In this document: positions 7,466 to 15,678 of the stretch, piece after piece
Layout: each line of letters starts with the position of its first letter
Position numbering within the stretch: the first letter of the stretch is position 1
Source: Peptoniphilus sp.
GTDB lineage: Bacteria > Bacillota > Clostridia > Tissierellales > Peptoniphilaceae
NCBI GenBank assembly: GCA_029983555.1
Contig: JASBZH010000011.1
Span: 1-27,375, forward strand
Length of the DNA stretch: 27,375 nucleotides
Direction: 5' to 3'
Program-made: the position numbers and the translations under genes
Notes under the pieces: model-generated
What the model was told of the DNA's origin: nothing
Seen by the model: the letters and a program-made list of their open reading frames with translations, nothing else
The model's database searches: none

Positions 7466-7783
7466 TTAAATTATATTAGCTCCTACTGCTTTTTCTACAT
7501 TTTTGTTTAATTTTTCCATTCCAATTCCAAGACTGCCCTTGTTTGACGGAATTAAAATAATTGCGGGTACGAGTTTTTCGTCATATCTTTCGACAGTGTT
7601 TGGAATTTTAGCAGCTAGCTCTTCTGTAATAAATATTACTCCATAGTCTTCTTTTGCAAGCCTATCTACAGTAGATCTCGCGTGATTCTTTTCATAAGAT
7701 ACAAATACATCGACTCCTACTGCTTTAAAGGAAAGGGCTGAGTCTTTATCTCCGATTACTGCAATTTTATACATAATTATCAC
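7466..7783 (-). CDS. ntpG: V-type ATP synthase subunit F (NtpG of Enterococcus)
   Basis: A 105-residue central-stalk subunit. YKIAVIGDKDSALSFKAVGV is the family's first strand, and ERYDEKLVPAIILIPSNKGS with GIGMEKLNKNVEKAVGANI closely matches the C-terminal half of subunit F proteins. Two starts are possible. A GTG at 7783 is served by AGAGG eight bases upstream; an ATG at 7774 (MYKIAVIG) would look like most homologues and overlap ntpC by eight bases (ATGTATAA), but has no visible ribosome site of its own. The reported coordinates use the GTG. The overlap with ntpC suggests coupled translation. Confidence 0.93.
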   Translation of the reverse strand: MIIMYKIAVIGDKDSALSFKAVGVDVFVSYEKNHARSTVDRLAKEDYGVIFITEELAAKIPNTVERYDEKLVPAIILIPSNKGSLGIGMEKLNKNVEKAVGANII

Positions 7784-8756
7784 GCAACTTTCCTCTGATA
7801 AATTCTTTGTCTAAGCCGTTTAATTTTGAAACCAAAATTATTCTCAAATTTTTGATTTCCATTTCTTTTGCCAATGCATAGGCAAAAATAACTTCTGGAC
7901 CAAAGGTAATATACTTTACTTCCTTAATTAAATCCATAAAGAAATTGTCCATCTCAAGTTCAAAATCTGAAAGAGTTCCCTTTTCTTTATAATCTTCAAG
8001 GCCTTTTTTGACATACTTAAAAACTTCAAGCTTTTTAATAGTTTCACTCTCTAATACATCCGCCTTCAAAAGATAGTAATAGGAGTCTTTAGTTATATTG
8101 CCTCCGTCAATTAAAACTTTTGACAAAAATTCACTGCCCTCACCTTGTGCCTTTACTCTAAGAAGAGTCCTTATATTAGTAAAATCAATTAGATTTTTGG
8201 CATATCTCACAAATAAATCTACTTTTGACTCTTCTGCAATTTGAAGTAAATCTTTAAAATATTCTTTGTCAAAGTAGACATCTATTATTTGTGGATTATC
8301 TGTATCTTCATAAAGTTCTCTTGCTTTTAAAAGCATAATTTCGTATTTATCGTTTGAAGAATCTTTTTGGAATACTTCTCTATATCTCTTTACGTCAAAA
8401 TCATTTATGTCAATTATTATATTGTTAAAGTCTTCTTTTTGAATTTCTTCTTTGACCAACACTTTTAAATTGTGATAAAAGTATTTTAAACTGACCATGT
8501 CCACTGGCTCAGGTTCTGGTGAAAGCTCATAAAGATTTTTATAAGTTTTTTCAAGCTCTTTTGAGAGCATCTCTTCATAATTTGTAGGAGATGTAAGTTT
8601 ATTTAAATACTCATTATAAGCTGTATCTGATAAAGCTCTAAGGGCATCTTCCAGGCTTTCTTGTTCAGCAAGCCTCATAAAATTTTCATTTTTTAGAAGC
8701 TTTTTTTCCTGGATTCTTGTGCGAGTTGAACTTTGGATAAATTTATTTCTATCCAT
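7767..8756 (-). CDS. ntpC: V-type ATP synthase subunit C
   Basis: A 329-residue, mostly helical funnel-shaped subunit that links the central shaft to the membrane rotor ring. Recognised by KNENFMRLAEQESLEDALRAL near the N-terminus, the FVRYAKNLIDFTNIRTLLRVKAQG region in the middle, and the C-terminal PEVIFAYALAKEMEIKNLRI, the characteristic end of this family (quoted here in parts). The ATG is preceded by AGGAGG, which overlaps the TAG stop of ntpE. The 3' end overlaps the subunit F gene by 17 bases. Confidence 0.95.
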   Translation of the reverse strand: MDRNKFIQSSTRTRIQEKKLLKNENFMRLAEQESLEDALRALSDTAYNEYLNKLTSPTNYEEMLSKELEKTYKNLYELSPEPEPVDMVSLKYFYHNLKVLVKEEIQKEDFNNIIIDINDFDVKRYREVFQKDSSNDKYEIMLLKARELYEDTDNPQIIDVYFDKEYFKDLLQIAEESKVDLFVRYAKNLIDFTNIRTLLRVKAQGEGSEFLSKVLIDGGNITKDSYYYLLKADVLESETIKKLEVFKYVKKGLEDYKEKGTLSDFELEMDNFFMDLIKEVKYITFGPEVIFAYALAKEMEIKNLRIILVSKLNGLDKEFIRGKLRDNYV

Positions 8757-8766
8757 AACTTACCTC

Positions 8767-9321
8767 CTAATCCTTAAAGAGTTCTTCTGCTAAAAATTGT
8801 TCTAAATCCTCTCTTGAAGATTCGAGCACAGATTTAAAATCACCATTATAAAGGACATTGTCCTTGTGAAGTTTAAATCCATTATCCACATCTCTATCTG
8901 AAATTTTAACTTTAATATCAGATGCCTTTACAGCTTCTCTGTATCTATTTGGAACATCTAGCTCGTCATTTTCAGTGAGATTTACATTTTTTAAATTATT
9001 TTTTATATAAGATATAAAATCTTTGTCGTCTAAATTTTCAAGTTCTTTTAAAACTTCATTTAAAAGTTCTTCAATTTTATCCTGCTTGGCTTTAATTATC
9101 ATATCTCTGGCTTTTAGCTTTGCTTGAGATGATGAGCGTGAAAGAATATTATTTCTCTCTTCGCGAGTGTCTCTTAATATTTTGGAAGCATCTTTTCTGC
9201 CCTTTACTTTTCCACTTTCAATTATTTCATCTCGCTTTTTTTCTGCCTCTTTTATGATAACATCTGCCTTTTTTTCAGCATCGTCTGTAATTTTAGCTAA
9301 TATGTTATCTAAACCTTTCAT
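8767..9321 (-). CDS. ntpE: V-type ATP synthase subunit E (peripheral stalk)
   Basis: A 184-residue peripheral-stalk subunit. The first 100 residues are a charged, heptad-like coiled coil (AKITDDAEKKADVIIKEAEK and following) containing several KAR/KAK repeats. The C-terminal part is the globular domain that contacts the A/B head. It lies between ntpK and ntpC, as in other bacterial V-ATPase operons. AGGTGAT precedes the ATG. Sequence conservation in this family is low, so the assignment rests on length, coiled-coil pattern and position. Confidence 0.92.
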   Translation of the reverse strand: MKGLDNILAKITDDAEKKADVIIKEAEKKRDEIIESGKVKGRKDASKILRDTREERNNILSRSSSQAKLKARDMIIKAKQDKIEELLNEVLKELENLDDKDFISYIKNNLKNVNLTENDELDVPNRYREAVKASDIKVKISDRDVDNGFKLHKDNVLYNGDFKSVLESSREDLEQFLAEELFKD

Positions 9322-9332
9322 AATATCACCTA

Positions 9333-9803
9333 TTATGCTCTAAATAGGATAAAGAATGAAATCGCGAAAGCTAGAATTGCATAAAGCTCAACCATTACTG
9401 CAAAGATGATACCTTTTGCTTGTTGTTCTTCGTTTTTAGCTAAGATATTGATACCTGCAACAGATACTTTACCTTGTGCTATACCAGATATTAATCCTGC
9501 AAGACCAATAACTGCTCCACTTGCCATGTACATAAATCCTGAATCTACAGGTGTATCAACTGATAATCTAAACAAAATAAATAGACCAATTACAAATCCG
9601 TAAAGACCTTGTGTACCTGGTAGAAGTTGAAGAACTAGAGATTTACCAAACTTTTCTGGTTCATCTATTACAACTCCTGCGGCAGCTTCCCCTGCCATTC
9701 CAACTCCCTTGGCAGATCCAGCACCTGCAAGTGCAACTGCTAAAAATATTCCAATTGATCCCATCATTAATCCGCCATATTGTGACATTAACTCATTAAA
9801 CAT
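9333..9803 (-). CDS. ntpK: V-type ATP synthase subunit K (membrane rotor ring), predicted Na+ type
   Basis: A 156-residue duplicated proteolipid with four membrane helices (about 13-33, 54-79, 93-113 and 131-154). The second hairpin carries the essential glutamate E139 in AVMVELYAILAF. The residues that coordinate Na+ in the Enterococcus hirae ring (L61, T64, Q65, Q110, E139) are all present at the same numbers, within LPGTQG and SGIAQGKV. The first hairpin has no ion-binding carboxylate, as expected for the V-type ring. From this I infer a Na+-translocating enzyme. The ATG has AGGAGG seven bases upstream, overlapping the TAG stop of ntpI. Confidence 0.97.
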   Translation of the reverse strand: MFNELMSQYGGLMMGSIGIFLAVALAGAGSAKGVGMAGEAAAGVVIDEPEKFGKSLVLQLLPGTQGLYGFVIGLFILFRLSVDTPVDSGFMYMASGAVIGLAGLISGIAQGKVSVAGINILAKNEEQQAKGIIFAVMVELYAILAFAISFFILFRA

Positions 9804-9812
9804 ATTTTCCTC

Positions 9813-11756
9813 CTAGTTTATATTAAAATAATCTGATTTTTCTATCATCTTCTTGAAAGGTATTCCTCCACCTTCATAGAACTTGTTAAACATTTCTACA
9901 TAAGTAAGCCTTGCTGTGTGAACATAAGCTGACAAGTAGCATAGAAATGCGTTAAATAATTGAAATGCTACAAATACAACTATCGCAAAAATCTTGCCTA
10001 AAATTCCTGATCCAAATAGCATTCCTGCAATCATATTAATTGCAAGTCCTAAGAAAGATCCTGAAAGTACAAGTGCCATAAGTCTTAAGTAAGAAACAAA
10101 GTCTCCCAAATAAGATGTTATGCCGTATAGAGAATAAACTCCCCATCCAATTTTTGCACCAGTGGATTTTTGATCACGACCACCAGTTGCTACAATTCCT
10201 ATCATTCCAAGTATCATAACAGTCAAGAACACTTTTTTATAAGGTGCTAGTACTTCTATTGGTCCTCCAAGTAGAAAACCAATAATTCCAAGAAGTGCCA
10301 TGTACCAAAATCCAACATCGTAGAGTGCATCTTTTGGCTTGCCATCTCTAATATTCATATACGCCTTGATTCCAAGGGCAAAGAAAATATGAATACCACC
10401 GAGAATAAGCGATATAATTACCAGTAAAGTTGAGTCTTCTGCTGGATCAATCAAACTTGGAAGTTCTATAACTCCTCCAAAGAATGAACCAAATATCACT
10501 CCAAATATAATTGTGGATATTGATAGATAATTAAAGAATTTAACAAATCTTCTCGTAGAATCTGTCAAGTTAAAAGATTTAAGTGCAATTAGTGTTGCTA
10601 AAAATACGAGAAGCCCATATCCAAAATCTCCGACCATTATTCCTGCAAATACAAAATAAAATGGTGCAAAGAATGGAGTCGGGTCAATTTCATTGTATTT
10701 AGGCATTGCATACATCTCTGTCATTAGCTCAAAAGGTTTTACAAAAGAATTGTTTTTTAATAAAATTGGAACTTCTTTTGAATCTCTTTTTGCATCTTCT
10801 GCGCTTAGATAATAATTTTCGCCACAGACTTTTTGAATTTCAGATTCAAACTCTTTTAACTTGCTCTCTGGCACATAACCTTCGATTAAATCAAGTTCAG
10901 TTGTCTTTAAGAATTTTTCTTCAGACATAATCTTGATCTTTTCGTTGCGATAAAATTCATAAGTTATTTTAAAGTCGTCTAAATACTTTACATATTTTTT
11001 TAAATTGTCGTCAATCTGTTTATTTTCTTCAAAAAGAGCCTCTTTAGTCTCTTCATAAGATTTAATTTCTTCTACTACAGTCCCCTTGGCCTTTATATTT
11101 ACATTTGTAAATCCATAAGTGGTCAAGAGCTTTTTAATATCCTCTTTGATGGATGAGTCCAATATAATTAAATAATAGTAGTAATTTTTATCTTGTGAAA
11201 TTCTGTCGACATAAGAAAGCTCATATTTCGATATTTCCTCTTCAAATTCAAGAGCGTATTTAGATGAAATAGTTCCTGTGTAAACATTTACAGATCTTAT
11301 ACTCTCTAGCTCACTTACAGGAGACTCCAAACTCTTCCAAGGTTCTAGTTCTAAAATCTTAGAGTCAATGTTTTGAACAGTCGCCTTGTTTTTGTCTTTC
11401 TTTGCTAATAGATCTTTAATCTCTTTATCTATCTTTTCAAAGGGAAAGTTCAAGGCTTTTTCTTCTAAGCTCTCTAAGCTTATGTTTTCTACGCCCTCTT
11501 TTAAACTTTTGATCAAACTCTCTTTTTCTTTTAGCTCTTCCAATAGATCAATATCATCTTTAGATCTCTTAATCTTAGAATCGATCTCCATAAGTTCTTC
11601 AGATGACCTAGGTCTTGTAAATTCTTCTTCATCAATATCATCAAAGTCAGTCTCTACAAGATGGACATAATTAAACTTTTGAAATCTATCTAAAAGTTTT
11701 CTTCTTTCATCATCAAAAGTAAAGAGGTTAAATTTTTTCATATTAACTATTGCCAT
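9813..11756 (-). CDS. ntpI: V-type ATP synthase subunit I (membrane stator, a-subunit)
   Basis: A 647-residue stator with two halves. The cytoplasmic N-terminal half (to about residue 340) is rich in coiled coil and binds the peripheral stalks. The C-terminal half has about seven to eight membrane helices forming the ion half-channels. Two conserved arginines are visible, near residue 558 (VSYLRLMALVLSG) and near 616 (YVHTARLTYVEMF), matching the pair needed for ion translocation in this family. The ATG at 11756 overlaps the end of the upstream gene by 14 bases. Its ribosome site is weak (AGAGG about 13 bases away), suggesting coupling. Confidence 0.96.
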   Translation of the reverse strand: MAIVNMKKFNLFTFDDERRKLLDRFQKFNYVHLVETDFDDIDEEEFTRPRSSEELMEIDSKIKRSKDDIDLLEELKEKESLIKSLKEGVENISLESLEEKALNFPFEKIDKEIKDLLAKKDKNKATVQNIDSKILELEPWKSLESPVSELESIRSVNVYTGTISSKYALEFEEEISKYELSYVDRISQDKNYYYYLIILDSSIKEDIKKLLTTYGFTNVNIKAKGTVVEEIKSYEETKEALFEENKQIDDNLKKYVKYLDDFKITYEFYRNEKIKIMSEEKFLKTTELDLIEGYVPESKLKEFESEIQKVCGENYYLSAEDAKRDSKEVPILLKNNSFVKPFELMTEMYAMPKYNEIDPTPFFAPFYFVFAGIMVGDFGYGLLVFLATLIALKSFNLTDSTRRFVKFFNYLSISTIIFGVIFGSFFGGVIELPSLIDPAEDSTLLVIISLILGGIHIFFALGIKAYMNIRDGKPKDALYDVGFWYMALLGIIGFLLGGPIEVLAPYKKVFLTVMILGMIGIVATGGRDQKSTGAKIGWGVYSLYGITSYLGDFVSYLRLMALVLSGSFLGLAINMIAGMLFGSGILGKIFAIVVFVAFQLFNAFLCYLSAYVHTARLTYVEMFNKFYEGGGIPFKKMIEKSDYFNIN

Positions 11757-12069
11757 TATTATTCACAATCCTCTCTACCACTGATTTTATCGCATCGCGC
11801 GCCCTATCATCTGAGAAATTAAAGGATTTATCTATCTCTTTTTTAGCTTCATTTAAAATGGGCTCGCTATTTTTCGCGCCCGTCTCTTTAGCTTTTTTGA
11901 TAATATTTGCACGATTCTTTTTGGCCTTTTCGATAAGTGAATCGTAGGCCTCTTTGGCATCGACCTTAGCACTTTCAATAATCTCAGTAGATTTTGAATT
12001 TGCGTCATCAATGATTTTCTTAGCATCTGCTTCGGAGTCCTTAACTCTTCTTACAGCATCTGTTGACAC
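11743..12069 (-). CDS. ntpF: V-type ATP synthase peripheral stalk subunit G/H
   Basis: The first gene of the operon: about 108 residues, almost entirely charged helix with alanine-rich heptads (DSEADAKKIIDDANSKS and following). This is the expected peripheral-stalk partner of subunit E, called NtpF in Enterococcus and subunit H in archaeal ATPases. The GTG at 12069 is chosen because GGGGGGTGAT, a near-perfect anti-SD match, lies seven bases upstream and the product then starts (M)STDAVRRVKDSE like relatives. A TTG at 12084 would begin inside the ribosome site. Confidence 0.9.
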   Translation of the reverse strand: MSTDAVRRVKDSEADAKKIIDDANSKSTEIIESAKVDAKEAYDSLIEKAKKNRANIIKKAKETGAKNSEPILNEAKKEIDKSFNFSDDRARDAIKSVVERIVNNNGNS

Positions 12070-12084
12070 CAAATCACCCCCCAA

Positions 12085-12410
12085 TATAGAACTAAATTAA
12101 TTATATCACTAATATATAGTTAATAATACAATATCCGTAAAACTTATTACTATAGTAAATTAATAATTACTAAACGTGATATAAAAATAAAATAATGATT
12201 TTTTAAATCATCGATGTTTGATTTATACCCAAATAATTAACGTTTTACTTACAAAATGTAAATCGAATTGAATTTCATCAAAACTATTTATTTTTAGTCT
12301 TTAAATTTAAAGCTTTAAAAGATTTTTTTTAAAATACTGAGTTCTTGGAAATTTATTATAAATATCTGCACAAAATTATTAAAACAATTCACACTAAAAT
12401 TTGGGGTATA
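12085..12410 (-). promoter_or_regulatory. AT-rich intergenic region with probable V-ATPase operon promoter
   Basis: The likeliest promoter is an extended -10 on the minus strand, TGATATAAT with TATAAT at 12105-12100, giving a short leader before ntpF; no consensus -35 stands at 17 bp. An alternative further upstream is TTTACG - 17 bp - TATATA. The rest is very AT-rich, with two small palindromes (ATGATTT-TTT-AAATCAT at 12195-12211 and TTTAAAGCTTTAAA at 12306-12319) of unknown meaning. No open frame of interest. Confidence 0.45.
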
Positions 12411-12433
12411 AAAAATCCCCACAAATAGTGGGG
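12411..12433 (-). terminator. Intrinsic terminator of the uppP-nitrilase operon
   Basis: On the minus strand CCCCAC - TATTT - GTGGGG is followed by A and six T. It lies 12 bp after the stop of the nitrilase gene. Confidence 0.9.
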
Positions 12434-12445
12434 GCATTATCTAAA

Positions 12446-13243
12446 TTATTTATTTTTTCTATTTTCTCGAGATTTATCTAGCGGCATAAATTTCTTTTCT
12501 TTTTCTATTACTTCTCTTTTTATTTCTACAACTTTTACTCCATCCTCAGTTCCCATATCTAGAATAACTTCTCCATCAGGTGCAACAACTAGTGAATGTG
12601 AGTAGGCATTTTTAGAAAGATCATCGTCTCTTGCTATTGCAGGCGAAATAAAGTAGGATTGATTGTCTATGGCCCTTGCTCTATTCAAAACGTGAAAGGC
12701 CTTTTCTCCAGTTTTAATTGAAAAAGTTGAAGGAACAAAGAAAACTTCCGCTCCAAGATTTTTCATGCTCTCAAATAATTCAAAAAATCTAAGGTCAAAA
12801 CAAATTGCAAGTCCAAAATTTCCAAATTCTGTCTCAAAAAGTCCAAGCCTTTTGCCAGAGCTTATTGTATCGGATTCAGAAAAACCCTCAATGTCAAATA
12901 GGTGAATCTTTGAATAGGAATAAATTTCTTCTCCTTCTCTATTAAAGACGAAAGATTTGTTGTAAATTTTGTCGCCATTTTTAATTGGAATAGATCCTCC
13001 AACTAAATATACTCCGTTTTCTCTTGCGGCTTTTGACATCTTTTCATAAGTTTTGCCCTTTTCTTCTTCGGCGAATTTTGGAAAATATGAATTTTGATAA
13101 GGACAGTTCCACATTTCCGGAAGGGCAACTATGCCTGCACCAAGTTCTTTTGCTTTTTTTACACTTTCTTCCATCTTTTTGATGTTAACATCTTTATCTC
13201 CCGTAGCACCTAGTTGCACTACTCCTACATTAAAATCCTTCAT
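12446..13243 (-). CDS. Nitrilase-superfamily amidohydrolase, omega-amidase (Nit2) like
   Basis: A 265-residue carbon-nitrogen hydrolase with the full catalytic triad: E43 (LPEMWNCPYQ), K112 (SKIHLFDIEG) and C148 (LAICFDLRF). The motifs NCPY plus YFPKFAEEE and SKIHLFD resemble omega-amidase/Nit2 more than cyanide or aliphatic nitrilases. Omega-amidases hydrolyse alpha-ketoglutaramate or alpha-ketosuccinamate to the keto-diacid and ammonia. Family membership is secure; the exact substrate is inferred. Cytoplasmic, no signal peptide. The ATG has AAGGAGG, which overlaps the TAA of uppP, so both genes are one transcript. A terminator follows. Confidence 0.93.
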   Translation of the reverse strand: MKDFNVGVVQLGATGDKDVNIKKMEESVKKAKELGAGIVALPEMWNCPYQNSYFPKFAEEEKGKTYEKMSKAARENGVYLVGGSIPIKNGDKIYNKSFVFNREGEEIYSYSKIHLFDIEGFSESDTISSGKRLGLFETEFGNFGLAICFDLRFFELFESMKNLGAEVFFVPSTFSIKTGEKAFHVLNRARAIDNQSYFISPAIARDDDLSKNAYSHSLVVAPDGEVILDMGTEDGVKVVEIKREVIEKEKKFMPLDKSRENRKNK

Positions 13244-13252
13244 TTTTCCTCC

Positions 13253-14125
13253 TTAAACTATATTAAAAAATCCCAATACTAAAATCAAAGTTCCGAGTAT
13301 TATTCTGTAAATTCCAAAAGGAATAAAGTCGTGTTTTCTAATATACCCTAAAAATTTTCTAATAACCACAATTGCAACAATATAAGAAATTACTCCGCCA
13401 AGAACAATTAAAATCCACTCAAAAGCGCTAAAAGAAAATCCCATTTTTATTATCTTAAGTGCAGTTGCCCCAATCATAGTTGGCACTGCCAAGTAAAATG
13501 AAAACTTAGCCGCACTAGTTCTAGAACATCCAACAAGCATTGCTCCAATAATTGTCGCAGCTGAGCGTGAAGTTCCAGGAACCATTGCAAGGCATTGGAA
13601 AAATCCTATAGCAAGAGCAGTTTTTAAACTTATATCGTCAAGAGTCTCGTATTTAAAAACTCTATTACTATTTCTTTTTTCCATAATTATTATAATAATT
13701 CCGTAAAATACTAGAGCAATGGAAACTGTAGTTGTGTTAAAGAGATATGCGTCGATTAAATCATCGAAAAGAAATCCCAAAACTGCTGCAGGAAGAAATC
13801 CAATAATTATTTTTGCAATAAGCCTCATAGTAGCCATATCTCTAAACTTAAATTTTTCTTTAAAACTTAGAGAATTAAATTTTTCTTCTCCAATTTCTGG
13901 CACAAGCTTTTCTTTTGCAATTGGATTTATATCGTAAAAATATAAATACACTACAGCTAGAATTGCACCGAGCTGTATAATTACATTAAAAGCATTCGAA
14001 AAAGCCTTAGGCTCAAGTGTAATAAAAGAATTTGCTATAATTAAATGTCCTGTCGAAGACACGGGCAAAAACTCTGTAAGTCCCTCTATAATTCCAAGTA
14101 TAATAACTTTTAAAATATCTATCAT
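13253..14125 (-). CDS. uppP: Undecaprenyl-diphosphatase UppP (BacA)
   Basis: A 290-residue integral membrane phosphatase that recycles undecaprenyl diphosphate to the monophosphate carrier for cell-wall synthesis; family members confer bacitracin tolerance. Both signature regions are present: EGLTEFLPVSSTGHLI near residues 14-29 (catalytic Glu, Ser) and PGTSRSAATIIGAML near 183-197 (catalytic Arg). About eight hydrophobic segments span the protein. The ATG is preceded by GGAGG. A -10 box lies so close that the leader would be only about ten bases plus the ribosome site. The nitrilase gene follows in the same transcript. Confidence 0.96.
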   Translation of the reverse strand: MIDILKVIILGIIEGLTEFLPVSSTGHLIIANSFITLEPKAFSNAFNVIIQLGAILAVVYLYFYDINPIAKEKLVPEIGEEKFNSLSFKEKFKFRDMATMRLIAKIIIGFLPAAVLGFLFDDLIDAYLFNTTTVSIALVFYGIIIIIMEKRNSNRVFKYETLDDISLKTALAIGFFQCLAMVPGTSRSAATIIGAMLVGCSRTSAAKFSFYLAVPTMIGATALKIIKMGFSFSAFEWILIVLGGVISYIVAIVVIRKFLGYIRKHDFIPFGIYRIILGTLILVLGFFNIV

Positions 14126-14142
14126 ATCGACCTCCAGACTTT

Positions 14143-14148
14143 ATTATA
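14143..14148 (-). promoter_or_regulatory. Probable -10 box of the uppP promoter
   Basis: TATAAT on the minus strand, 18 bases before the uppP start codon. No recognisable -35 at the normal distance, only an A/T-rich run. Weak by itself, but it lies between the upstream terminator and the gene. Confidence 0.4.
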
Positions 14149-14198
14149 ACATTTTTTTGATTTTATTTTATCCCTTTAGGTCATATTTATGAGGGCAT

Positions 14199-14229
14199 AA
14201 AAAAAGAGTTTCAACAAAGTCAAAACTCT
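14199..14229 (-). terminator. Intrinsic terminator of the whiA-ptsH operon
   Basis: On the minus strand AGAGTTT - 11 nt - AAACTCT followed by seven T. It begins just after the ptsH stop. Confidence 0.8.
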
Positions 14230-14235
14230 CTAATC

Positions 14236-14502
14236 TCAAATATTTAAAAATTCCTTTTCAACAATTTCTGTAAGTTTTTCGATGGCCTCGTCTTCATCAA
14301 CACCATCTGCATGAATTGTAATCTCTTCTCCGACAAATGCGCCTAAGCTCATTATTCCAATAATTGATTTGCCGTTTACCTTCTCTTCATGTGCCTCTAA
14401 ATTAATGTCTGCTGTAAATTTATTTGCTTCTCTTACAAATAAAGCCGCTGCTCTTGCGTGGAGTCCGTCTTCATTGTTTAGTACAACTGATTTACTTTTC
14501 AT
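14236..14502 (-). CDS. ptsH: Phosphocarrier protein HPr
   Basis: An 88-residue HPr. With the ATG at 14502 the active-site histidine falls at residue 15 (EDGLHARAAALF) and the regulatory serine at residue 46 (NGKSIIGIMSLG), exactly the standard numbering. This supports that start over a GTG at 14511; AAGGGGTGAT is the ribosome site. H15 receives phosphate from PEP via enzyme I and passes it to sugar permeases; S46 is the HPr-kinase site for carbon catabolite control. It overlaps the end of whiA by 11 bases. In Bacillus the gene in this position is crh, which lacks H15; here H15 is present, so this is a true HPr. Confidence 0.96.
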   Translation of the reverse strand: MKSKSVVLNNEDGLHARAAALFVREANKFTADINLEAHEEKVNGKSIIGIMSLGAFVGEEITIHADGVDEDEAIEKLTEIVEKEFLNI

Positions 14503-15439
14503 TAATATCACCCCTTAGATTATCTGCGATTCTTTTTATTTTTTTAAATCTATAATTTACTGTTGATTTTGAAACTTTCGGATCTAGAATATTTGCAATA
14601 TCTTTTAAACTAAGATATCTGTCATTTAGCCTAATCTTTGCAAGTTCCCTCAAATCATCATCTAATTTTTCTATTCCCAGTCTCTTATCAATAATTTTAA
14701 TATCTTCTATTTGATCATAAGAAGACTTGACAGTTTTGGATAAATTTGCCGTCTCGCAATTGACGATTCGGTTTACATTATTCCTCATGTCCTTAAGTAC
14801 ACGAATATTTTCAAACTCAAGCATAGACCTGTAAGCGCCAATAATTGAAAGCAGGTCGCTTATCTGCTCTGCCTCTTTAAGATAGACAACATATTTATCT
14901 TTTCTTTTTATTACTTTTGAATAGAGTCCAAAATAATTTATCATCTCCTGCAAAAATTCTGCATTCTCTTCATTTTCAGAGACAAATTCCAAATGATAAT
15001 TTCTTTCTGGATTTGAAACAGAGCCTGAACCTAAAAATGCACCTCTTATATAGGCTTTCTTTTCCTTGGAGCTATCCGTCAGTTCCCTTGGCGAATAATT
15101 TATAGTAAATACGTTTTCATCTTGAGTATATTTTAACTCATCTAAGAGCAGTCTGCAAGACTCATTATCATCAAGATTAATAATGTATAAGTTTTTATTT
15201 AGTTGTTTGGATTTTACATTGCTAACATAAGCATTAAACCCAAAGGTTCTCCTTAAAAAAGTAAAGACTCTTCTTGCTGTGGGCGCATTTTCTGTAACAT
15301 ACTCAAGTCTTATTCCGCCACTATTGTAATACATAGTTGCACACATTGGAGTAAGTCCTGAAAGTTCAGAAAGAATGAAATTTCTTTCGTCAACTTTTAA
15401 TTTGGCAACTTCGTCTTTTACCTGAGAAGAAAAGCTCAT
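14492..15439 (-). CDS. whiA: DNA-binding protein WhiA
   Basis: A 315-residue WhiA with an N-terminal segment (MSFSSQVKDEVAKLK), a LAGLIDADG-like bi-lobed domain (AYIRGAFLGSGSVSNPE) that has lost nuclease residues, and a C-terminal helix-turn-helix (LSLKDIANILDPKVSKSTVNYRFK in pieces). In Firmicutes WhiA affects cell division and chromosome segregation. The usual upstream partners rapZ and yvcK are not here; whiA has its own promoter and is co-transcribed only with ptsH. The ATG has GAGGTGAT upstream. Confidence 0.96.
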   Translation of the reverse strand: MSFSSQVKDEVAKLKVDERNFILSELSGLTPMCATMYYNSGGIRLEYVTENAPTARRVFTFLRRTFGFNAYVSNVKSKQLNKNLYIINLDDNESCRLLLDELKYTQDENVFTINYSPRELTDSSKEKKAYIRGAFLGSGSVSNPERNYHLEFVSENEENAEFLQEMINYFGLYSKVIKRKDKYVVYLKEAEQISDLLSIIGAYRSMLEFENIRVLKDMRNNVNRIVNCETANLSKTVKSSYDQIEDIKIIDKRLGIEKLDDDLRELAKIRLNDRYLSLKDIANILDPKVSKSTVNYRFKKIKRIADNLRGDINEK

Positions 15440-15476
15440 AAAATCACCTCAACATCTTCACAATAATTTTACACTC

Positions 15477-15505
15477 ATTATAAATAAAATACTCAGTGAA
15501 AACAA
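15477..15505 (-). promoter_or_regulatory. Promoter of whiA-ptsH
   Basis: TTGTTT (15505-15500), 17-bp spacer, TATAAT (15482-15477) on the minus strand, about 38 bases before the whiA start. Two more TATAAT boxes occur at 15505-15510 and 15514-15519 without good -35 partners. Confidence 0.6.
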
Positions 15506-15634
15506 TTATATCTATTATAACAGATTTTTTGATCTTTTCATTAAATTTTAACAATTTTTTACATAAAAATAATGTATTTTTTTATTTTATTTCTCATTGT
15601 GGATTTTATATCAAATAATGAAAAAAAATTGCAT

Positions 15635-15670
15635 AAAAAAAGTTCGGAAAACTTTTACCGAACTTTTTTC
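15635..15670 (-). terminator. Intrinsic terminator after prsA
   Basis: A 12-bp stem AAAAAAGTTCGG / CCGAACTTTTTT with a 10-nt loop (15648-15657), nine bases after the prsA stop. It is flanked by A and T runs and so could work in both directions. The 150 bp to the whiA promoter hold nothing else recognisable. Confidence 0.88.
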
Positions 15671-15678
15671 TCCTTAAA

